DNA of 64,000 nt from Brienomyrus brachyistius (lineage: Eukaryota > Chordata > Actinopteri > Osteoglossiformes > Mormyridae). Below are positions 37,457 to 50,616 of this stretch, piece after piece. Positions within the stretch are counted from its first letter, which is position 1. Every line of letters starts with the position of its first letter. The position numbers and the translations under genes were made by a program. The notes below the pieces were generated by a model, which made no database searches, was not told the DNA's origin, and was given only the letters and a program-made list of their open reading frames with translations. Location of the stretch: assembly GCF_023856365.1 (NCBI RefSeq), contig NC_064543.1:7652452-7716451 (forward strand), written 5' to 3'.

Positions 37457-40400
37457 TCAGTAGCTGTATTTGTGCACAACTCTCGTCTGTGTAGTCTGTT
37501 GCACAAAACCACTGGGCTTTGGAGGAACGTCTGGTTTTAAAGATGGGGTCCTTTTGACCCCCATTTGGGGCAGAGAGCCCTGCCCGCTGTAGCTGCTCTG
37601 TCTAGACACGGAGGGCTGAGGGTGGGCCGCTACCGTTGCAGCATGCGAGTCCAATCTGGAAGGAGGGGTGGGGGGCATATAACCCCCCCTGTTGATACTG
37701 GACTGCCGTGACACAGCAACTCCATTGGAGTTCATGTTTTTTGGAGGCGCTGATATAGAGTGTCTCTGTGACGAATTCCGATGGTAAACCCTCTGTCTCT
37801 CTAAGGTGTTCATTTGTCCTGGTGGGCTGGTTGGTGTGGTGGGCACATCCACCCGTTTTGTTGGACTATTCCTGGGGAGGGATGAGGATGGCGAGTACAG
37901 AGATGCTTCTCTGCTGGGGACTTTCGGAGGGATCTCCGTCATGCTCATGGCATCGATCGCGTTCTGCCGAGACTTGGGCACGTCTGCGAGAATCGCTTTC
38001 ATGTTAGTGCCTTCGTTTTCATTCAGGTGCTTCAGGAGTTCATTCAGGGTGTTCCTTGCATCCACTGAGCGCCGGTGCTCTTTCCGGCTGGACCTGGAGC
38101 TGGCACCGTGCTCGGCATGTTGGACTTTTCGCTCCGAGTGTGGCACATCCGCACCGGCGAAAGGGGCCTGGTAGCTGTGGGTGGCGTTCGGAAGAACAAC
38201 TGCACTGGGAATGTGGGCCTGCCCGACAGCTGAGTGGGGGGGCGGGCTGGATGAGAAGTACTGGGGGCTTTTGGCTGCAGTGTCCTTCCGAGGTGTGCTG
38301 ATCTTGCAGTGGGCCTTGTCCCATTGACTTTTTGTTGGCTGCAGGCCCTTCTGCTGAAGAACGGGTGTGGATTCAGGGGTCGGGAGGGCAGCCAGTTCTG
38401 GGGGTTGACCTTGACTACTTAGTATAATTGTCTTTGTGTCGCCAGTTGCTGTATCTTTCCCGTTACTCAACAGGTTTGTGTAAAGTTTAGGGGAGTCGAT
38501 ACTTTGCTGGTACTCCTTCACAGGACTATCAAACAGCCCATTAAGTTTCGCAAAGCTGCCTGCCGAGTCCGTGCAGGACTGGGCAGACTCTGCATCTTTA
38601 TGGACCCTCCTGGGCTTCCGTAGGAAAGCGTCCCGATAGCAGTACACCACCATTCCAGCTATGAAGGCCCCGAGCAGAAAGGCAGCGAACACACAGGTTA
38701 TCACCACATTCATGTGGACCATTTGGTTTGATTCCCCAGACTGAATCTCCCACATACCTGAAAAAGAAATGGTGGAATTTAATTGATTTAAATTTAAACG
38801 GAGCCTTATGGTTTATTCTGTTTAATATGTGAGATTCCTATAAGTTCTGGCTGTCCAGTGTCCTATCTGCATTTTCCTGGCTTTTACCCATCTACCTAAA
38901 TCCAAATCATATGAACTGTGTGGGGGGGGGGGGGGGAAGCTAAACAATATACAGATCTGTTACTGCCATTACCTTTTGAAAGGGATAAGCAGATCACTGT
39001 GGTATTTGAAGGAGCACACAGTATAGCATTAGGTAGTAACATGCAGATTGTATGGAGATGTTTTCAAATTATGTAGAAAGTCTTAAAATAAGTGAAACGG
39101 TGAACCAGAAACTATAAGTAACTTTCCGTGACGTATTCTAGTCATGCAGGTGAGTCGCTGTGTATGTGGATTAGTGAATACATACACCGTTGTGAAATAA
39201 CTAATTTCCTCAAGTGGTGTGCGGTTTTCTGAATGACGTGCAGTTTTTAAAATCTACCGCAATTTTACCCCTGTTAGGTTCAAGAGCCTGCCAAACAGCT
39301 GCTTTCATAATTTTTAAACTGCATTTTTTAGAAATGGTTCGAAAACTGGGGAGAAACCTTGAACGTTATCTAATTGAGATTTGTTAGTTTCCACAGACGC
39401 GAAGAGTTATTTAACGATGCAGTGTGTTATACAGACCTCAAAGCTAAAACAGAATGTATATCATAGGCCTTTGGGAATTTTCTACAATTGTGGGTTAGAG
39501 GCGTCTACTGGCAGTGAGGGGGAAGGAAGACCAAAGAAAAGAAAGTTTAAGGGAGATCGTTTCCCATTAAGTAACTCCGGAGTGATTCGCATAAAACACG
39601 GACAGAAAACAGAAGCAGCAGACATAAATCATAAACGCAAGCACGAAAAGAAAATTGCAAAAACAAAACCACTGCCATATCAGCTGATGGAAATCCTGGA
39701 TCACGAAATACTTGATGCACTTGATTAAAATCCTCCAGCGTATGGCATTCCTTTGTGAAAGAACACCTTGTATTTCACATAATTACAAATGAATGTCTAG
39801 CAAATGCTGTGTGACTATCACACGTATTCCAGTGTCCTTCACCCCCACCCGGCCCTGGTTTAGATGGGGTGGCGTGCTGTCCTGGATTCTGGCTCCCTTT
39901 CAAAGGCTTGCTAATGGCAGCTATTATTCCAGGATTTCCATTCAGCTGCAGAGCTCCCCCAGCAAAGGCCTTACCCTGCAGGACACCTGGTAATGATTCA
40001 AAAGAATGTGAAGTGGCTGGGTCATCTCGAAGCACGAATTTCCTTGAACCAAACAGTTCAGGTTTCTGAGTGGCAATGATCTGAGGTGATTCTATGGGGT
40101 CAGATGCCACAGAGGTGACTGAGGGTGAAACCAACTCCATGTCTGTGGTGACAAACAAACGGTCAACAAACGTAAAAAAACAAAAGGCAAAAAATAAAAC
40201 GAAACAAAAAAACAGTCCATGCACGGGAGACACAGAGCAGCGTTAAGTGCCAACTTAGTTGATGTGGTCAGTAAGCAGTGGGTTAGTTCACTTAGAACAA
40301 AGCACGGTTTTTCATTTTCATTTTCAGATTTTCATTAGGACAATTTGTCACTATAATATTTTCAGTGACCTAGCCTAATATGTTATTGCACAGGCCTAGT

Positions 40401-43400
40401 CCCCCACCTAGTATTTAACTGCCCCTAAAAACAACATACGTTAGTTGGGTAGTGAATATGTTACACTTCTCTGCTGACAATACCAGACACCATGTCAGGT
40501 AGCAAGAGAAAAGATTAGGGAGTCTGTCTTCGTTTAATGACTACGTTTGCATGGTGCAAGAAGGGCCGAAGAGGAGCAGAAAGGAGAAAAGGAGCCGGAT
40601 GGGAAGCCATGCAGAAGATGCACATACACAGGGGGGTGGAAATGCTGCTGGTGTCAGTAGAGATGGAGCGTATCGCGCTTGGTGTGCAATGAGGCTGTTC
40701 GCCCACCTGCTGCTACAGTTATGATGGCCAAGAGATGGGCGACCAACGGTTGAAGATGGAGTGGAGAGGGCAGAAACAGACTCAACTTAAGGAAAGAAAT
40801 CAATTGGGGGGGAAAAAAGTAAAACTAACCAGATGTTGGATCACCAAATGATTTGTAATCTGGCGAGGATGTAGTAGCCAAAAATTCTAAAAGAATTAAA
40901 GGAACAAGAAATCAGTATAAAGTAATCAAAAAAAGCTCAAAACTAAAAGCCTGAAAACCCAACAGCATTTGTATTTTAAGATTCAAAAGTAATTATGCGT
41001 TTGCAAAGCCAGTTGGGTACACAAGAAAAGGATTTTATTTTTTTTTAAACTAGAAACCATTTACTTGAAATAGGTCATCCTTGTGAGTCTGCTGATAGCT
41101 TTGCATGGCATGTTATGAGTAATTACTATGATGTTAGTTGTAAATTAGGTGCATAAAGGGTTCCACAAAAAAATGTAACGGGGAGTTCCTAGGGCATCTC
41201 TGCAAGGTAAAGCATGGTTTGACTCTCACCGTGACAGTCACCCAGCTGTGCTGTATTCCCATACTCCACATCTTGTTCATAACCTGAGCTGCTTAGAGGA
41301 AACAAGATATTAAAATATTAGGGGACTGTATCACAGATGTGTTCTCTTTCAAATACTGGGCACAGTGATGAAGCAACGGGACTTTCATATAGCTGTTTTT
41401 ACGGCAGTTGAAAGGAGCGAAGGTCTCCAGAATAAATCCAGAAGGAACTTACAGCCCACCAGGCTGGACCTTCTCACAGGAGCCATGAGTTGTCCAAGCA
41501 CAGTAGGGGTCCCGCGATGCGATACAAGACCTGAATTGGCGATATCAAGTAAAACTCGCGGTTACTTTAGAAGGAGGGAGTTTTGGAATCTCTTATCACG
41601 GTAAAGCAGCATCAGTTATGATGAAGCTCAGTGGACTCACTTATGACATGAGCCATGGCGTCCGCAGCGGCTAAGGGGCAGTCGGATGACGCAGCTGGAG
41701 AATGCCACAAAGATGCCGTGGTTCTCTTTATCAAGATGCAGAGAGAGAATGCGCCGATCATCCTCGCTGTTTGATAGGCACCTAGACAAAGGCGGAGTAA
41801 AGAGAGCGACTAAGGTGGGATATTAATCATCCTATGGGATTCCTTGTGGTAAATGTCCATCAACAGGCAGCTCTATTGTAGAAAAATATCTTCTGGAAGT
41901 GTTGTTTAGCAGTATCTAACACACAGTTTACATGCACACTAAGGAAATTTGAATTGTGTTAGTCCGACTGAAATTGTAATAATTTGAATTTCTCAAAGTC
42001 ACTGACGCCCAGATAATGCAATTGGGAGTCGATTCACTCCTGTATCTATACAATCGGACTCAAGCTGTACATCGTACAGCACATACGTAAAGTATAGCGC
42101 TGTAAAGCTGTCTAATCCACCGCTCAACTAAAGGGCGTTTTTCTACTGCACCAGGTACCGTACTTTCTGAAGGTACCAAAAGTACAGTATATAAAGATGG
42201 TGGTTTTCCACTGGTGTAAAAACTGGTACCGGTGCCGAATGACGTTAGAACGCGAGGCGGGTATTTTGTACTGAATTCGAAAAACGACTGTAGTAAGACT
42301 GGATGACGTGTAGTATTAGTACCAATACGGCATGTGTGCACATTCAGTTCTTACATTGCTAGACAGATTATGATCCGACTTTTTCTTACCTTCAGTTTGG
42401 TATGGAAATTATACCGCAGGAAGTTTAAGTCTCAGTGTAAAAACTTAGCAAGCTTTTGCATGAGCGCTGCATGCGTTCTTCGAGACGGTCATGATCATTC
42501 TCATCCTTGCTGCTTAAATCAAATTTTGCACAAACCCATCTAGAAGTATGTTGAACCCCTTTTTTGCTTTATAAATGCCCCAATATTTATTACAACAAAA
42601 CCACATTGCAGTATTCGAAAATTTTCCAATATCTTGCCGTCATACTATATTATACAAAACTTCTTGTTCTGCAATCCTGATCTTGTTGTATCTGACCTTC
42701 TGACCAGACTGCAATTATAGCTTGTGTCACTTCACTTGTCCACGCATCCGTTATTTATTTATTTTTTTTTTAATCTGTGACGTAATATGTCAACTGGAAA
42801 AAGCCCAATACTAACAAGCTGGAAGCAGCCATATCACCATGGAGTCGGACATACTTCGGTTAATAAAATGATTCTCCTCCCGTGCATGTATCCTGGGACA
42901 AGGACAGTAGTCCAATTAAATGGCGTAGTTGAGCTGTAACCTCAGCTCGACTTAGCTGTGCATGTAAACGTACTGACACATGCGTTGCCCATTCTTGAGA
43001 CCATTTTGACGATGTGCAGGAAGTGCCAGCATACTTTGCTCGGTTGAAGACATCAATCTCCTCCAGAAGCACACTGCTGTTCAGTGAGAATGTGGAGGAC
43101 TTCGCCAGGACCTTCAGGAGGATGCCAGCTTCGGAGCCGATAAAAACCACGGTGTAGTTATGATGGAGCCCAGCGGAGTTGTCAACTGCTAAAGCAGTCA
43201 TCCTGTACCTACAAACAGCCTTTTGTTAGCTCTTCCAAATGATGTTTTTACTCCAAGAAATTTAGTGTCACCGTCTTCCTGCTGGAAGAGAGGGGTTTAC
43301 TGACCTGACACGGGTTTTGGTGAACCAGGGCTCGTCCCTGACTGACGGCACAGCGGAATCCATCAAAGGATGGGATTTGATGAAAAGCAGAGTTTCATCT

Positions 43401-46400
43401 GGAAAGTCGATGGAGGATTTGTAAGCTTCGGCTGGCCCTCGTCCTGCACAACAGCCTGGCCTGAGGGGAGCACAAGAAGGGATGCGTTTTCTTTTAGATC
43501 CTTGGGGCCTTTTGGTGTTAGCAGACTACTAAGGGCAGTCTGGGGTTAAACTAAGAGTTTCAGTGCCCAGACCACAAACAAACCGTTTCGTATTAGTGTT
43601 TTATCTACCGTGGCTTTGGTAGTCTTTCCTCAGGAAAAGCTGTCCAGACTGAGTCAGGCGTCTTCTGTTCTTTAAATCTACCCCGAAAGACCTTCTCTAT
43701 ATCAGCCATGGAAAACGCACAAACTGCTGATCCTGGGATACTGCATTTATAAGACAAAGAAAGTGAAAATTCAAATGATGGATACATACAGGCTTTAAAA
43801 TGATTTCTACTGAACCAATTGGGTGCCGAATATCATATTTTACAGCAGTCAATCCCAACCCAGTCCTTGGGGACCCCAGACAGTCCACGTTTTTGCTTCC
43901 TCTCAGCTCCTAGCACACGTGTACCAGGTATTCGATGTTCCTGATTGGCCGGGAGGGAGCAAAAACGTGGACTCTTCGGGGTCCCCGAGGACCGGGTTGG
44001 GAAACACTGCATTAAAGGTAGGAATCACAGTGCTGGTACCTGTTTAGCTGTGTGGTGAAGACACCAACCACCGTGGGGACCCCATTTATATCTATTATAT
44101 CTGTAATGGACTGCAGGACATCAAAGTAGAAGAAGGATTCTCCTGGGACAGAGCAATTGAGGCGGGCCTTCACGAAGGAGGTCCAGTGCTTCTCCAGGAC
44201 TCGCTGGGATCCACCCACGTCATTCTTGCATATGCGTGCCACACGGGAGAAGACAGCCTTCAAAACCAGAGGAAAATGAGAGTAGAGGTGGACTGTCAAT
44301 CTTCCAGCTTTGAAATAATCAATTAAGCAGAGAGGCCAATCCTACCAACATCACTGGGTCTCTAAGGTTTGACAGTCTGGGCGGCGTCACTGGCTTGTGC
44401 CACAACTCAGAGCTAAGTACTCACTAATGAAACACTGGTGCTCTAATTTGCTAAACGAGTTGGGTTAAAGCAAAGGAAGACACTACGGCTTTAAGGCCTT
44501 AAATTAACCGCGTGCAACAAGTTTAATAATTCAACACAGCAAATCTCCACCCCTCTGCAGGTACTGTTCAGAGCATTAGCTAGACTGAAATATTTATTGC
44601 TCTGTGGTTAAGAGAGAGTGCTTAAAACCACCTGGCAATTTCCTCAGTGATCTATTGGTAAATTTCAACCAGACTGCAGTAAGTGGAGTGCATACTAATA
44701 CCTATTGGGGACAATCTGTTATCACTGAACAGAGGGTTGTGAAAAAGGCTGAAGTAGGCATACAAAGCTTGTGTTTATGGTTGTACTTTAGAGGCATGTA
44801 ATAAATTTTATACGACAGTACCGGGTTGATGTGCGTAAAACGCCAAAACACAACATTCAACACGTACCTTTCCCAGGCTGTTGTGCTCTGTTGCTATCTC
44901 TCTGAAGAAGATGTAGACGTAATGCCCATAGTCTACAGCGTGTAAGAAGTGTGGTTCTGAAAAACAGTGTCTAGTTTCAGTCTTGTTTCAAACAGGAAAA
45001 TGCACATAAGGAATATTAACCTGCAAGGTAAAACAGTTTCAACTTTTGAGGTACGATTACGTGTCTAAGCTTTCCGAGGCCGCAGTCCAGAGGTTCAGCG
45101 ATATAAATTACAAAAATGAGTAAGAGGACCAGCTCGGCACGTTCTGTCCTGCAGCACCGTACCTTTTAACCACTTGGAGTCATACTTGATGGTCCTGAGG
45201 GCTGAGCCGTCCCCCATGCTGCGGTAGATCACTGCGTCACTGGCCAGGAAGTCTGCCACAGTGGCTGAGTATAACTTCCCATCTAAGACAACACGTGGGA
45301 GAGGTCATGGCATTACTTAAGTGGAACACTGAGTTGTGTCTGCTACCGTGGGCCTTCAAAAGACGATAAAACAACTGCGTATTTACTAGCTTTGACACCA
45401 TGAGGCTGTGGTTGCTATGGCCACCGCTGTGCTCTGATCATTGTAATAAAATGATGATTAATGCCTGCGGTGGGGGCCAGGCCCCTCACAGAGTCTCCAG
45501 CATTTTTATCCCAGACCCCCACGACCCTTGAAAGAGCCATTCATCATGCTGACTTATTATTTGGGGGGCTTTTCATACCAGCAAATAGCGCGACGTTGGT
45601 CTGCTTGGCATCAAATGGGCATCTTGCCAAGCCACTGATTTCTTCGCCGTCAAACTCCAGGTTGTCTAGCTGAAGGACAAAGAGAGGCAGGAAGCATGAT
45701 TAAGCGGCGGGTTCCCCAGTTTGTGGGGCGATGGCGCGCGCACACACACACACACACACAATGTTAAGGCTGAGCAGAGACTTACTCTGTAGTATCTGCA
45801 CATAGGGTTAAAGCCATTTGTGCCACAGATGAACACTAGGTCTTCGTTTCGGGGAACTAACACTTTGATGAAATTATGGCACTCGTCCTGAGAGGTGAAC
45901 ATAGAGACAAAGGAAAGGCAGGAATATTGTAAAGTCATAGGGAGCAAAGCAGGTTCAACGCCGCCAAGTCGGAACGGGGAGAGCGGGAGAGCGGGTCAGT
46001 GGCTGCGAAACTTACCCGGTGTTTGCCCTTCATAGCACAGGTTTCTCGGTCTGCCTGGCCTGACCGCCATGTCAGTTTCTGTGTGGGGGGGGCGGAGAAA
46101 GAACTACTTTGGCTTCTGCTACATGTCCGATCTAGTCACAAGCTCATCATGGATCATTTCTGTGATTTAATTGGAAATTTCTTAGATATGGGTTAATAGG
46201 TAGCAGTGTCTGCACTTACCCTGTAGGGGATAATCTCATTCCTGTAGGACTCTCGTAGACTTACTAAATAAACCTGGTCTCTGTCGAAAGAAAAATGTAG
46301 GGCGAAGGGTAAAAAGGGGCTTTTTAATACAAAAACCTGCCAAGAACTAATGGTTCTGAACACGGGTATCAGCCTTAAAGCACTGTCAGCTGTATAATAG

Positions 46401-47264
46401 CCGTAAACTTTACAGCACAGAAGTACCAATGCCCAATATAATTAAGAGGTCTCTCAAAGATTTACCTGCCAGCAATGAAAAGTGTGTCTTGAATTTTTGT
46501 CATCAACTGAAAGTCTAGCCTGTGCAAAGATTCGTTCCCAATGGGCCGTCCTCGGAATACTGGATACTGTCTGGAATCTGTGAAACGGATCAGCAGATGC
46601 ATTATTTGCCGTGATAGAGTAGCTTACGAAAACATTACAGGCTACATTACAATACAGACTAAGGGAGTTGACTTTAATATGTGACAAACATGATAACTTT
46701 AACAATGTCAGGTGATGAATGATGACAGGAATCAGGTTGCTAAGCTCACAGTGGTCATTATTTTCATGGGTGTCATCAACCAGTTTAACTGACCACCCAT
46801 TGGTTACTTTACTGGTTCCCCTTGGATCAGTTTAGGGATAGACATCATGAGGCTGATTTCTGCCACCATTGTTCTCAAGACACCTGATGTCAAAGACCAT
46901 GTTGGGAACACCCTGCACACTCTCATTCTGTTATTGTAAATGTGCGCAAATACACATTTAAATTAGTCCAAATCAATTTGTCTGCTCCTTTGTCAAACCA
47001 TACCTATTTGCTTTTAGCCAGTGGGACCATTTATAAATAGTTTTATTCTGATTTTTCACTTGAGCAGCAATATGCAAAGCAAAGGGTTTCGAAATGTGGG
47101 CAGAATTGGTGGAGAGCAGCCTGGGTACCTGTGGCCTACAGGGAGAACTTACAGTGGTAGTCTATAGAGTCAATGGGAATGTCATCTTCCGGAAAGCTGA
47201 TTGCCCAGAGGCATGAGGTCATCAGTGACACCAGACAGGGTAGGAGGAGTCCGCTGGGCCTCAT
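37457..47264 (-). CDS. sema6d: semaphorin-6D, transmembrane guidance protein
   Basis: Spliced CDS, 18 exons, 1077 aa (human long form 1073): 47264-47153, 46577-46466, 46280-46220, 46078-46016, 45887-45786, 45669-45579, 45282-45163, 44956-44868, 44257-44040, 43740-43609, 43460-43305, 43208-43035, 41781-41641, 41530-41453, 41288-41230, 40886-40830, 40142-39975, 38757-37457. All introns are GT-AG and all junctions keep frame. Sema6D is a plexin-A ligand acting in axon guidance and heart development, with forward and reverse signalling. Visible parts: signal peptide (1-21), sema domain (about 30-510; e.g. [41 protein letters not shown]), PSI domain (about 515-560), linker exons 16-17, transmembrane helix (about 661-685) and a long Pro/Ser-rich tail with [14 protein letters not shown] and [13 protein letters not shown], the 6D hallmark. 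The acceptor of exon 15 is the CAG before CTCAGG. The PSI motif reads DPYCAW, not DPYCGW. Confidence 0.96.
39417..39728 (+). CDS. unexplained antisense ORF in sema6d intron 17
   Basis: An ATG-started ORF of 103 aa, opposite to sema6d and between its exons 17 and 18. It is not recognised. The C-terminal two thirds are very basic ([23 protein letters not shown]) and then end in an acidic, hydrophobic tail ([14 protein letters not shown]). The basic stretch looks like a nuclear localisation signal. ATTAAA follows the stop closely (about 39722). It could be the last exon of a nested gene, a retrocopy fragment, or chance. No supporting splice site is strong, and no second exon was found. Confidence 0.25.
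   Translation: MQCVIQTSKLKQNVYHRPLGIFYNCGLEASTGSEGEGRPKKRKFKGDRFPLSNSGVIRIKHGQKTEAADINHKRKHEKKIAKTKPLPYQLMEILDHEILDALD
42125..42330. mobile_element. probable non-autonomous DNA transposon remnant in sema6d intron 12
   Basis: It contains GGGCGTTTTTCTACTGCACC and, further on, GGTGGTTTTCCACTGGTG with interspersed GGTACC/GTACCAAAAG words. This style is recalled from fish elements whose ends read GCGTTTTTCCACTGC. Pairing of the ends (GGCGTTTTTC...GAAAAACG) supports a foldback. The family was not assigned. Confidence 0.4.
43846..44009. mobile_element. hAT-like MITE in sema6d intron 9
   Basis: The left end CAGTCAATCCCAACCCAGTC and the reverse complement of the right end (CAGTGTTTCCCAACCCGGTC) match over most of about 30 bases. 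The arms continue with CCTTGGGGACCCC / GGGGTCCCCGAGG and CCACGTTTTTGCT / AGCAAAAACGTGG. CAGTG ends with CCCAACC are typical of hAT-derived MITEs in fish. It fills about 164 of the 299 bases of intron 9 and ends 31 bases from exon 9. Confidence 0.85.
45727..45762 (+). repeat. short (CA)n microsatellite in sema6d intron 5
   Basis: GGCGCGCGCACACACACA-type stretch of about a dozen CA units, lying in the short intron between exons 6 and 5. Confidence 0.85.
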
Positions 47265-47318
47265 GGTCAACGCAGAGAGAGCGGAGGCTTCCTGTTTCGG
47301 GGGAAATGCGGACGTTAC
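47265..47318 (-). other. sema6d: 5' UTR part of sema6d coding exon 1
   Basis: A strong acceptor (minus strand CTGCCTCTGTGTTTTGCAG) precedes position 47318, and the start codon follows 54 bases later with A at -3. So the first coding exon also carries UTR, and transcription must begin further upstream. The frame is open through this segment but the signal peptide fits the ATG at 47264. Confidence 0.7.
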
Positions 47319-50300
47319 CTGCAAAACACAGAGGCAGCACAGAGCATTCAGCATCTGTGCTACGTTTGCCTCCGTTGGCCTGACCTGCCCATCACCTCTG
47401 AAAGCTGTTCCATCTGCTACACGCAGCACAAATCGGGCCACTGGTTTCACTTGCCATGTTGAGCGGTTCTAATTTTATGCCAGGTTTCCCGTGTCATGAG
47501 CTGGCAAACATATATTGTTACAGCTGTGCTGTGCTACCCTGGAAGATCGAGGGAGCCGGTGACACGGCCCCCTGTGAATACTGTGCAGATGCACAGATAC
47601 ACGTCAGCGTGCACGACGTCATCTAATCTGCCAGCACCCTTCCTAAAAACCCATCTCTCTCCTGAGGGACTTTGTGTAACATGGCTCACATTGCAGCAAC
47701 AGTGATGACAACACCGCCACGATGGACAAGGGCTGATCGCAAACCTAGAGGATCCTCTGTAGCATGAGTGTCTCTATCCAGCCTGTAAGGGTTAACAAAC
47801 ATGACATGTTGGGCTCTGCCATGTTCTGAGGGTAACGGCAACTGGAGGCTAACCGTACGCATATTAATGAATGTTGTACAGTAAAATATTTATGAGGCAA
47901 ACAAATTATTCATGTGGGCAGAGTCTGGATAGATATAAACAATTTACAGGGAGACAACAAACAGCTCATGAAATGGATTAGCCAGTGGGAAGCAGAGCAG
48001 CGGATAGAACTCTGGCATACTGTTTGATGAAAGCTTCCCCCCTCTACAGCCACACATCAGCATTGACAATTTTTCAATTAGTCCCAACGCACACCTGCTC
48101 CACACTTATGAGCGACATTGACTGCTGATCCATTTAGAGTTTTGACAGATTGTGGCGGCAGACACAGCAGCGAGGAATATTATAGATCTAACTCAAGCAT
48201 TAACTGCTCTTCATCGTGCCGGATGCAACAGCGAGCATTCTGGGATGAGTAAGTCAAAGGGGTCATCCTGCTGGAAGTGGGACTGCACCCCCCTGGGTGA
48301 CCATCCCTCCCACTTCATTTTTAATTCAAATTTGGAAGTCTTACGTTTTTCAGAAAAGTATACACTTTTTTTTTTGTTTTTTTTTTTTTTTTACACCCAC
48401 GTTTTAACACACTGAGGACAGGAAATGATGCCACAACAGCCGTTGCTACAGATTTAAATGAAGCCAAACCATTTTTTTTTTTTAAATAGCCACGATACTA
48501 AAAGGTTAGGTGTTGCCTGCTGTATATACATTTTCCCCCAGGGGATATTTTATACAGCATTCATTATTAAAGACACATTAAGGCTTTGATTTAGAGGTGT
48601 TGCAGATTCAGGGTGGATCTGAGAAAGAAGAACTAGTACCATGCAACATATCCCCATTTAGATTTTACCCGCACACTAACTATGAAAACCGTTCTGTACT
48701 TATGACAGGGGTTTCCGTATACAGAGCTCACGGTATTTTTCAGCTGATGATGATGGGGAAAGGTGAGGTGGTGAGAACAGCAATGCAACCTTCAAAGTCC
48801 TAGTGGAAATTTGTTGGTTTTCTACACTGTCCGGTTTGTTGCCCTAAATCCTTCGCCTGCATCAAAGGGCTTCTGAAGTCTGTGTTATGTGAACTACTGC
48901 AATAAGAAAACAAGCCGACGCTCGTGCACATTTCATACCTTGTCACAACACGCTACACTGCCAGCAGCTATACTGCTAAACGGCAACGTGAAATCTGATA
49001 AAATAAACAGTGTTTGGGGGTCTGTTTTGTGATGCAATACAAAAATTGAGGCACTGGCGTTTATTCCACACAGATTTTTCAAGAGTTAGAATCTGGGACG
49101 TTTGCAACTAGGGTGAACTTCTGTAGATTGTGGCAGCATCCCTACTCCTCTGCTTGCATAGTAAGAACGTGTGATCTTGCAGTATTTGCGTGCGGATTAT
49201 ACCGGTGTTTGTTCTCTGTCAAAGAGACGGAGGGCTGCGGCTCTGCCGCCGGCGGCATTACGCCCTCCCGTAGACGTGGGAACGCGAGGTACGGAAGGAG
49301 GCGCGGTGCTATGGCTTTTATAGGCGCAGTTTGCACTTTAATGATCCACGAAAACCCATAGCCGCAGCTGTGATGTCCGGCTCCCCCTCGACCATCAACC
49401 TCCGCCGGCAGGTCGGGACGATAGAAACTTCATGTTCCGAGTGTTAAGTTTAGTTACCGAGGACTGCCGCGTACTGTCCGCATGAATAAAGCGCGGCCGG
49501 CTGCAGCGTTAACACTCCACCGACTACGGCTGTCTTCGGCTGCCTCGCTTATCCGCAAGATTGCAGATACCGTTTGGATATGGAAGGGAACTTTGCTCCG
49601 GTGCTGTAAAAAATGCAAGTCTTGTCAGGTTAACAATAGACGGAGCAAACTAACAATTGCAATAAATAAAACATAACTCACGTTGTGTACCTGCTTTTAA
49701 TAATAATTCCGTTTTTAACAAAAATGTGCATGACCTCTGTACCCTTCGTATTATTTATATGGCTGTCAAACAGGTATCGGTCCAAGTATCTCGTCGTCGG
49801 AAATGTATAATAAGGTATTTAGAGTTCGTTACGCATTAACATTATGTGCATAATAGGAAAAAGTACACGTAAATACTACAGAAAATGACTACTGATTTTA
49901 GTCGCAACTATCTTAAAATTTTAAACTGCATATGCATGTAAGCACTGATAATACCTTGCTGTATATTTAGAATGCAAGTAGCAGAAAGAGTGGCTGTGAA
50001 AGTGACAAAGGGCAATTATCCGACGAGCAAAGGGAAGCTGCTGCTCCTGCTAGACGTCGGGAACGGGCCAAGAGTGATGCAATAGCAAACTGGACCGACA
50101 TCTACTGCTTTAAACGCATTAAAACGTTGTTAAGGCACAATTGTATGCTTTTCATATATAGGTAATTATATTCCCAGCGATCACATATGTAAAATGTATG
50201 TGCGATAGCTGAGTTGACAAAAACTAGGTATGGCCACCCAGATATGATGGATATCGCCCAACACGCCAGTAAGTACTTAGCGAAAACGCATATAATGGCT

Positions 50301-50616
50301 GTACTGTATTTTCTTATGTTGATATGCGGTTTAAAATATCTCCGGGAGAGTTAATATTTGCGATGGCGTAATGTCTAAAGATAAGATTACAGAATTTATT
50401 TTATACCCGTGCTCGAAATTATACACCATAAGAATCGGGACAGGGGAAGGATGATAAACTTGGTATCATTTATAAGCAAAAACACTCTATAATACATGTA
50501 AAATTATAAATAGTAAACTATATCGAGTCATGATACAGCTTCCAAGCATAACTAAAATTGACTTACATGTACAGGACGTCCAACCGAAATACAAAACAAA
50601 AACAGTAGGAACCCAC
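47319..50616. other. sema6d 5' intron or upstream DNA
   Basis: No coding exon was recognised. It holds a T-run (about 48366-48391), a second T-run (about 48474-48483) and the CpG-rich segment at 49.2-49.57 kb. If the proposed 5' noncoding exons are right, all of this is one intron of about 3.3 kb. Confidence 0.45.
49215..49570. promoter_or_regulatory. CpG-rich segment, possible alternative sema6d promoter
   Basis: Local enrichment of CpG (for example GCCGCCGGCGGCATTACG, GGCGCGGTGC, GCGCGGCCGGC) in AT-rich surroundings, between sema6d coding exon 1 and the proposed upstream exons. It may be a small CpG island and a start site. No TATA box or fixed exon was seen. Confidence 0.3.

Noticed and set aside
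37768..38324. Open frames of 79-122 aa opposite sema6d exon 18
   Set aside because: They are antisense shadows of the Pro/Ser-rich cytoplasmic tail, with no splice sites or family resemblance.
40515..40740. Possible alternative sema6d exon between exons 16 and 17 (minus strand)
   Set aside because: The frame is open after a TAGCAG acceptor, but no donor in register and no resemblance to known Sema6D isoforms was found.
49113..49361. 82-aa ORF in the CpG-rich segment
   Set aside because: Open frame length is expected in CpG-rich DNA; it overlaps an opposite-strand frame and shows no family resemblance.
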